In this document: positions 55,446 to 64,000 of the stretch, piece by piece | Layout: each line of letters starts with the position of its first letter | How positions within the stretch are numbered: position 1 is the first letter of the stretch | Source: Candidatus Melainabacteria bacterium | GTDB taxonomy: Bacteria > Cyanobacteriota > Vampirovibrionia > Obscuribacterales > Obscuribacteraceae | Assembly: GCA_016699165.1 (NCBI GenBank) | Contig: CP064963.1 | Coordinates: 4,154,001 to 4,218,000, forward strand | Length of the DNA stretch: 64,000 nucleotides | Reading direction: 5' to 3' | Program-made: the position numbers and the translations under genes | The notes under the pieces: generated by a model | Told to the model about the DNA's origin: nothing | The model's input: only the letters and a program-made list of their open reading frames with translations | The model's database searches: none

Positions 55446-56165
55446 TTACCAGTTTACTGCTGCTGCCGCTCGATTGGCTGCCGCTTCGGCGCGATTTGCC
55501 TGGGAGCGTGCCTGGCTTACAATAGACTGACATTCGGGAATGGAGCCACCGCGACTGTATGCTCTGTCCGCGCATCCGCGGGCATTGTTTGCCGCGTATC
55601 TGGCTTCGTTTGCATTTGATTGTCGAGCGCCTTTGTCTTTGCCATAACCTGCTTTGGAACAATAAAATTCTGCCTTGGAAGCTTGACTGGTGGCATTGCT
55701 CAATTCATATTTGACTGCACCAAGGGCACCTTGAACTTTTTGTTTATAGCCGGGCGTATTTTTTGCTTGGTCTGGAAGTGAATTTTGCTGATTCATCGCG
55801 CGCAACAATGGCAAAAGTTTTCCCATTGGCGAATTGCTCATTGGCATCGGCATCGGCGAATTTCCCGCAGGCATATTTACTTGTCCCTGCATGGGATTAA
55901 ATTGTTGCCCCATCTGCTGCTGGGCAAAAGGCATGCGCTGTGATACTCCAGGTGGAACGTAACAGGGCGGAGTGCCCATCTGAGTCTGAGTTTGTATTCG
56001 AGGCGTTGTGCCACTCACTGGGACATTGTTCCAGTTGCTATTACTCATCTGGTCTAGCATCTGTTCCATGTTATTTTGCTGGGCAAAAGCCTGAGATGCA
56101 AAACAAAGGCTCAATAGCCAACTTGCTGTGCTGAGTCGGCAAAATTGAGTAATATGCTTGTTCAT
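55446..56165 (-). CDS. Small secreted Ala/Gln/Met-rich protein
   Basis: The product is 239 residues from the ATG at 56165; the longer frame to 56252 lacks a signal peptide at its end. The signal peptide (STASWLLSLCFASQAFAQ) is followed by a Gln/Met/Pro-rich, likely disordered middle (MPAGNSPMPMPMSNSPMG). The end is helical, Ala-rich and carries four Cys (YCSKAGYGKDKG, NNARGCADRAYS, IPECQSIVSQAR) with NRAEAAANRAAAAV. The function is unknown. It sits just upstream of the GT87-like gene. Confidence 0.7.
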   Translation of the reverse strand: MNKHITQFCRLSTASWLLSLCFASQAFAQQNNMEQMLDQMSNSNWNNVPVSGTTPRIQTQTQMGTPPCYVPPGVSQRMPFAQQQMGQQFNPMQGQVNMPAGNSPMPMPMSNSPMGKLLPLLRAMNQQNSLPDQAKNTPGYKQKVQGALGAVKYELSNATSQASKAEFYCSKAGYGKDKGARQSNANEARYAANNARGCADRAYSRGGSIPECQSIVSQARSQANRAEAAANRAAAAVNW

Positions 56166-56178
56166 TATGTTTAGCCGC

Positions 56179-56853
56179 TCAGGCTCTAAAATTGCTCTGT
56201 TTAAGTTTGCGAATCTGGTCGTCGCTCGATAATTCAGGCACGTTGCCGCCACCTAAATAAACCATGATTTCTTGCTCCATCAAGCCGAGCTTCTTTAGTA
56301 GCCAGCTATCCACTCGCTTTTGTTGTAACGTTTCTTTCAAGTTGCGAATGCTATCAAGAAAAGTGCCGTCAGCAAAAGTTTTAATTGCTTCTATTGAAAC
56401 ACCAAGTCGTCGGCCGTGAGTACAATGCAGTATGTCAACTATGTTGCTGCATGCCACCGGTCCAAGCACTGCAAGAGTGAGGCGTTCTTCTTTGCCTTCT
56501 TCCAGTCGCATAATGGGTTGAATAAAGTCGACTTGCACCCAGGTGCGCGCATTAAATTTGACCTTCATCACCACAGGCTCAGCTGCAAGCGAATTGACGC
56601 TGCCTGGCATATGGTCTCGAATGCAGGAAGCCCGCGCGTATGCGTAAGCTGCTTTGGCTGAAGTAGTGAAAAAACTGTGTTGGTTTCTGCCTGGTTCAAT
56701 CGAGCCTGTGCGATTGATTTCCCAGCGCCTGTAACAGTTCGTGCCGTGATAGAGATAGATTTCGTTGTTTTCCAAGTCGTAGTCCAAGCCAACACGTTCG
56801 CAAGCAAACTGCTGCAAAGCCGGTGGGATTTGGTGCTCGGGAAAGTTATCCAG
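56179..56853 (-). CDS. Putative ADP-ribosyltransferase-fold protein
   Basis: The product is 224 residues if translation begins at the CTG at 56853, which has GAGG eight bases upstream; a TTG at 56817 gives 212 residues but has no ribosome site. The frame between the two reads as coding (DNFPEHQIPPALQQF). Near the start is YLYHGTNCYRRWEINRTG, then SFFTTSAKAAYAYARA. The HGT plus later FTTS...AYAYA layout is the first half of the ART/PARP-like fold that uses NAD. No clear catalytic Glu is assigned. The rest is unassigned (VLGPVACSNIVDILHCTHG). This assignment is a pattern match only. Confidence 0.6.
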   Translation of the reverse strand: MDNFPEHQIPPALQQFACERVGLDYDLENNEIYLYHGTNCYRRWEINRTGSIEPGRNQHSFFTTSAKAAYAYARASCIRDHMPGSVNSLAAEPVVMKVKFNARTWVQVDFIQPIMRLEEGKEERLTLAVLGPVACSNIVDILHCTHGRRLGVSIEAIKTFADGTFLDSIRNLKETLQQKRVDSWLLKKLGLMEQEIMVYLGGGNVPELSSDDQIRKLKQSNFRA

Positions 56854-57016
56854 GGAAGTGTCCTCAGAAGGTCTCTAGGATTCCGCGTTAAAGCCAGGGT
56901 GATATGGCAGGTGCTTTCCTCCATTCACCCTATGCCCCTTTCGAGTTAACTCTTAAACTCTTTCAAGATTAACTCGTTCAATTACTTAACCTCTAGAACG
57001 AGACGGGCTCTATATC

Positions 57017-60979
<3,963 letters not shown>

Positions 60980-60988
60980 GTTTTATTC

Positions 60989-62338
60989 CTATAGATCCAT
61001 TGATTTGCCAACTGCCGCTGCCGATGAAATATCGGCTAAAGCCACTCTTTTGTGTTCTTTGATTGCCGCAAGCAGATTGGCTACTTGCGAGTCGATTTCT
61101 TGTTTGCAGGCTTGACCGTCTTGTGCCAGCTTGTTTAAACAACGTGTTTGAGTCGCTTGGATTTCTTTTTCAACTTCTAGAGTTATCTTTTGCAAGTCCT
61201 CTTCAGCTTCACTCATCAAGCTTTCCACTTTTTTCTGAAAGTCTTCGCGAACCGTTGCAAGTTCATCGTGAATATCAGTTATAGTTTCTTCTTTGGCTTT
61301 TTCAAGCTCTTCTCTAATTTGAAGAGAGAAATTTACTTTCTGTTCAGTAGCTTGTATGAATTCTTTGAAAATCAAGTCGGCCTTGGTTCCAGCCTCTTGA
61401 AAGGTGCTGGTCATGCGCTCTTTCATTCCATCAGAAAGTCCGGTGAGACTATTTGAAAAGTCTCTTGTTCTTTGACTTAAATTGCCAGTTAAGCTAGCGT
61501 GAGTACTGCTGATATCACTGGCGATACTACCCAGGTTTTTATCCAGCTGTTCAATATTTTCAGTGAGCATGTCACCGAAGAATCCGTTGATTTCTCGCTC
61601 AATGTCAGAGCAGCGAGTATCGAGATTGGACATGGTTTCGTCGGTGTATTTGTCTACTTTAGAATCTATTGACTTACTTGCTTCTTCAACCATTTTAAAC
61701 TTGTCTTGGAAATGCGTGGAGAGTTGCTGCATGAGCGAAGAAAAGCGCTGCTCAATTGTGTTTGCTTTCTTCATGTAGTTTTTATAGAGCTGTGTGACCA
61801 CAGCTTTTTCGCTGCCTTTAGAAGCCCAAACATTTTGGTCTAGCTTTTGCTGCAAGCCATTGACCAGTGTGTTTCCGTGGGCTGTCAGTTTGCCCGAGCT
61901 TGCATAAGTTTGTTTTTCTAGTTCGCCCAACTTTTGATCTAGATTAGTATCGAACTCATAAGTTAGCTCAAGTTCTACGTCTTCAAGACGCTCTTGATTG
62001 GAGTCGATTAATTGTTGCAATGAGCGTTTCACTATTTCGCTTACATTTTTTAATTCGCGTCCCAGCTCGTCTACTTGTTGGTGACAGCTTTGCACTTCTT
62101 TTGTTTTGGTGCGCTCTAGGCGAACCAGCGATTCATTAATGATTTTGCGAATATCTTGCTCAAGCTCAGTTGACTTGGCTTCAATCTTGGTGGCATCACC
62201 TGCTTGCAGAGCCTTTCTTTTTTCGGTCTGCGAGTCGGATAGTTTTTTCAGTTTGCCGTTAGCTTTAGTTTCGATATTGGTCAGCTCTTCGCTGCCCTTA
62301 TCGTAAATCACTTGCAATTTCTTACCGGCCATGGTCAT
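60989..62338 (-). CDS. Coiled-coil protein, second gene of the triple operon
   Basis: The product is 449 residues and almost all helical, with heptads throughout (LQVIYDKGSEELTNIETKANG; VDELGRELKNVSEIVKRSLQQL; EREINGFFGDMLTENIEQLDKN). There is no signal peptide, TM helix or nucleotide-binding motif. AAGGAG lies 9 bases before the ATG. It stands 9 bases upstream of the 1320-residue gene and 24 bases after the first gene. The amphipathic pattern could be a filament or scaffold. The end (EHKRVALADISSAAAVGKSMDL) is short and non-helical. Confidence 0.8.
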   Translation of the reverse strand: MTMAGKKLQVIYDKGSEELTNIETKANGKLKKLSDSQTEKRKALQAGDATKIEAKSTELEQDIRKIINESLVRLERTKTKEVQSCHQQVDELGRELKNVSEIVKRSLQQLIDSNQERLEDVELELTYEFDTNLDQKLGELEKQTYASSGKLTAHGNTLVNGLQQKLDQNVWASKGSEKAVVTQLYKNYMKKANTIEQRFSSLMQQLSTHFQDKFKMVEEASKSIDSKVDKYTDETMSNLDTRCSDIEREINGFFGDMLTENIEQLDKNLGSIASDISSTHASLTGNLSQRTRDFSNSLTGLSDGMKERMTSTFQEAGTKADLIFKEFIQATEQKVNFSLQIREELEKAKEETITDIHDELATVREDFQKKVESLMSEAEEDLQKITLEVEKEIQATQTRCLNKLAQDGQACKQEIDSQVANLLAAIKEHKRVALADISSAAAVGKSMDL

Positions 62339-62362
62339 GGCGTGCGTCTCCTTGCGATTTAA

Positions 62363-63772
62363 CTAGTCTGAGTCGAGCGTAAGCATCGATGACAGATATG
62401 CCGAAACAGACATGGCTGCCACTTTGCCTCTCTCTTCAATTTCTGGAAGTGCAGTGCTTAATTGAGTAAGCTCGCTTTTGAAACTCTTACTGATACGATC
62501 CAGTTCGGAGCGTATGATTCTAACTTGCTTTTCGAGTGACTCAACTGTTTGCAAACGAATTGATTCTATACGCTCGGTCGAGCCACCACTTGAGCGTTTG
62601 AATTCAGATTCGAGTTGGTCTACTTGCTTGCGAATTGACTTTACAAGCTCGTTTCCACGTACTTTCAATTGGGTATCGAGATTTTTGCGAAATTCTTCGT
62701 CTGCTTGAATCATTTGTCCGCCCATAGAAAGCGGTAATTCTTTTTCTTCTTCAATTGCTTGTTCGAGTAAAGCCATTTGCTTGGCAATGCGATCGGAGTA
62801 TTTTTTCTCCAGACGTTTTAGTGTGCTGAAAAATTTGCGATGAGCCGATGCGACATTGGAATTACCTGACTCCGCCATCTGATTAATAGTGGCTTTCGCT
62901 TCAGCTACTTTGTATTCGAGCGTGTTTATATGATTGGCCTTGCGCTCTTCTTTCGCTTCCATGATTTGCTTTTCAAACGAGTGTTTAAGCGCATCAACAG
63001 TGGCGCCCCAGGATTCGATATGCTCTTCTAAAAAGTGCGAGCCAATCTCTTCTGCCTGATCGATACGATTGGTACTCTGGTCTATAACTTCTTGAGCAAA
63101 ATCGTTCGATTCCTTTAATAGATCTTCTAACTGCTGAATAACAAGACCAATTTTTACGTCGAAGTCGCGATCGTACTGCGAGAGTTTGGAATTTATTTCT
63201 TCTTTGAGAGTGGAAACGAGCGACTCCACTTTCTCTTCGAGATCTTTTGCTTTTTGCGTTAATGAAGACTCGCTCGATGATTTTTGATTTTCAATTTTCT
63301 TGCGAGCCGAGTTTACTATTTCGTCAATTTTAGGCTGCTGCTCTTTTGAAAATTCAGTGAAATGCTCTTTGGGATTTTCCATTGTTTCTTGCAGTTCGCG
63401 TATTTTGTTTGCAAACTGTTCAAGAATTTCGTTTTTCGCCTCAGCTATCAATTTGTTGAACTTCATACGCGATTCGCTTGCCGTGGCGTAAATCTTGTCG
63501 ATTTCCTGGCGCTCGAACTCTGAAAGCTGGTCTTTGATGTCGTCTCTATGCAAAGACAGGTCTTCGATATTGGCTTCGACTGTGAGCGAGGAAAGCTCTG
63601 ATGCCTTCATCAGCTGACCTTTGAGCGATTCTTCCAGGTCGTTGCTCAATTTATTCAGCTGGGCCAGTGAGTTCAGAACGATTTTGTCCAGATCTACGCT
63701 AGATTTTTCGACTGCCTCTTGCCACAGATTCAAGGCAGAATCCATGCTCGTGGGTTCGTCTTGGCTTTGCAT
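62363..63772 (-). CDS. Coiled-coil protein, first gene of the triple operon
   Basis: The product is 469 residues from the ATG at 63772, chosen for AGGAG six bases upstream; an in-frame start at 63820 adds 16 residues. It is soluble and almost entirely helical with long heptad tracts (SLAQLNKLSNDLEESLKGQL; AKDLEEKVESLVSTLKEEI; RKQVDQLESEFKRSSGG). No domain is known to me. The C-terminus (KVAAMSVSAYLSSMLTLDSD) is less charged. Shared architecture and tight spacing with the next two genes argue for one complex, possibly a cytoplasmic scaffold or filament. Confidence 0.8.
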   Translation of the reverse strand: MQSQDEPTSMDSALNLWQEAVEKSSVDLDKIVLNSLAQLNKLSNDLEESLKGQLMKASELSSLTVEANIEDLSLHRDDIKDQLSEFERQEIDKIYATASESRMKFNKLIAEAKNEILEQFANKIRELQETMENPKEHFTEFSKEQQPKIDEIVNSARKKIENQKSSSESSLTQKAKDLEEKVESLVSTLKEEINSKLSQYDRDFDVKIGLVIQQLEDLLKESNDFAQEVIDQSTNRIDQAEEIGSHFLEEHIESWGATVDALKHSFEKQIMEAKEERKANHINTLEYKVAEAKATINQMAESGNSNVASAHRKFFSTLKRLEKKYSDRIAKQMALLEQAIEEEKELPLSMGGQMIQADEEFRKNLDTQLKVRGNELVKSIRKQVDQLESEFKRSSGGSTERIESIRLQTVESLEKQVRIIRSELDRISKSFKSELTQLSTALPEIEERGKVAAMSVSAYLSSMLTLDSD

Positions 63773-63857
63773 GATAGCTCCTGTTGTGTTCTTTTCTAAA
63801 TCTACCCAGGCAATCGGCAACTAATGTCGCGACTGATAAAGTAGTTAAGAATTAAGG

Positions 63858-63886
63858 ATAAATCTTGAAAAGGCTTGAGATGTCAA
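63858..63886 (-). promoter_or_regulatory. Candidate promoter of the coiled-coil operon
   Basis: The minus strand carries a perfect TTGACA -35 at 63886-63881, a 17-base spacer and a poor -10 (ATTTAT) at 63863-63858, about 85 bases before the first ATG. Confidence 0.3.
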
Positions 63887-63902
63887 GCGATAGAGTCTTT
63901 AT

Positions 63903-64000
63903 CTATATAGGAGATTTGACAGGACCATAACCAATGACAGCATGTCTTTGTAGAGTGACCTGTTTTTTGGCTTGTTTATCGTCCTGGTTCAGGACCAGAG
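63903..64000 (-). CDS. C-terminal end of an unidentified protein, cut by the window edge
   Basis: One minus-strand frame is open from the right edge to a TAG at 63905-63903. It ends in LVLNQDDKQAKKQVTLQRH followed by AVIGYGPVKSPI, which reads as natural coding sequence. Only 31 residues are visible, so no family can be named. The gap to the coiled-coil operon is 130 bases. Confidence 0.55.
   Translation of the reverse strand, partial: LVLNQDDKQAKKQVTLQRHAVIGYGPVKSPI

Noticed and set aside
56568..56924. 118-codon minus-strand frame
   Set aside because: It overlaps the ART-like gene in a different frame; the ART-like frame has the domain pattern.

Overview
The window looks like a chromosomal piece of a Gram-negative-type bacterium of moderate GC content. 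It encodes outer-membrane-type beta-strand proteins, Skp/OmpH and YceI family periplasmic proteins, an RND efflux pump and a class A penicillin-binding protein. Several features point to a non-photosynthetic relative of Cyanobacteria (Obscuribacterales/Melainabacteria-like): a winged-helix/membrane protein whose start resembles a cyanobacterial family, eukaryote-like Ser/Thr kinases, pentapeptide repeats and many TPR proteins. This placement is inferred from gene content recalled from memory, not from a database search.

Layout. 1-9498 (minus) is one giant secreted repeat adhesin that runs off the left edge. 9590-15419 holds envelope and TPR proteins plus three small unknown proteins, two of them with HEAT/LRV-like tails. 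15486-21561 (plus) carries thrS, an unknown protein, a degenerate GGDEF protein overlapping dxr, and upp. Dodecin and a pentapeptide protein with a kinase fragment follow. 23245-31240 (minus) is a tight six-gene run: EVE-domain protein, YceI, APC permease, HME-type RND pump, its adaptor, and a thioesterase broken by a one-base homopolymer frameshift. 31344-36517 has two small membrane proteins, a PBP1A, a short membrane coiled-coil protein and an MFS transporter.

36607-43755 (plus) is the most interesting metabolic locus: a Met/His-rich Spy-like protein, an unknown secreted protein, a Ser/Thr kinase, a 1065-residue methyltransferase-aminotransferase fusion that resembles plant methionine S-methyltransferase, and an SDR overlapping it by 4 bases. 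43748-49290 (minus) holds a TPR membrane protein, the winged-helix membrane protein, an OPT transporter and a P-loop ATPase. 49510-56853 holds a TTG-started fatty-acid desaturase, a Phd/PIN toxin-antitoxin pair, an MmsA-type dehydrogenase, an RluE-type pseudouridine synthase, a universal stress protein, a GT87-like membrane protein, a small secreted protein and a possible ADP-ribosyltransferase-fold protein. 57017-63772 (minus) is an operon of three large coiled-coil proteins with no recognisable function. The tail of another gene is seen at the right edge.

The best candidates for undescribed biology are the plant-like MMT operon and the triple coiled-coil operon. No rRNA, tRNA, insertion sequence or CRISPR array was recognised.
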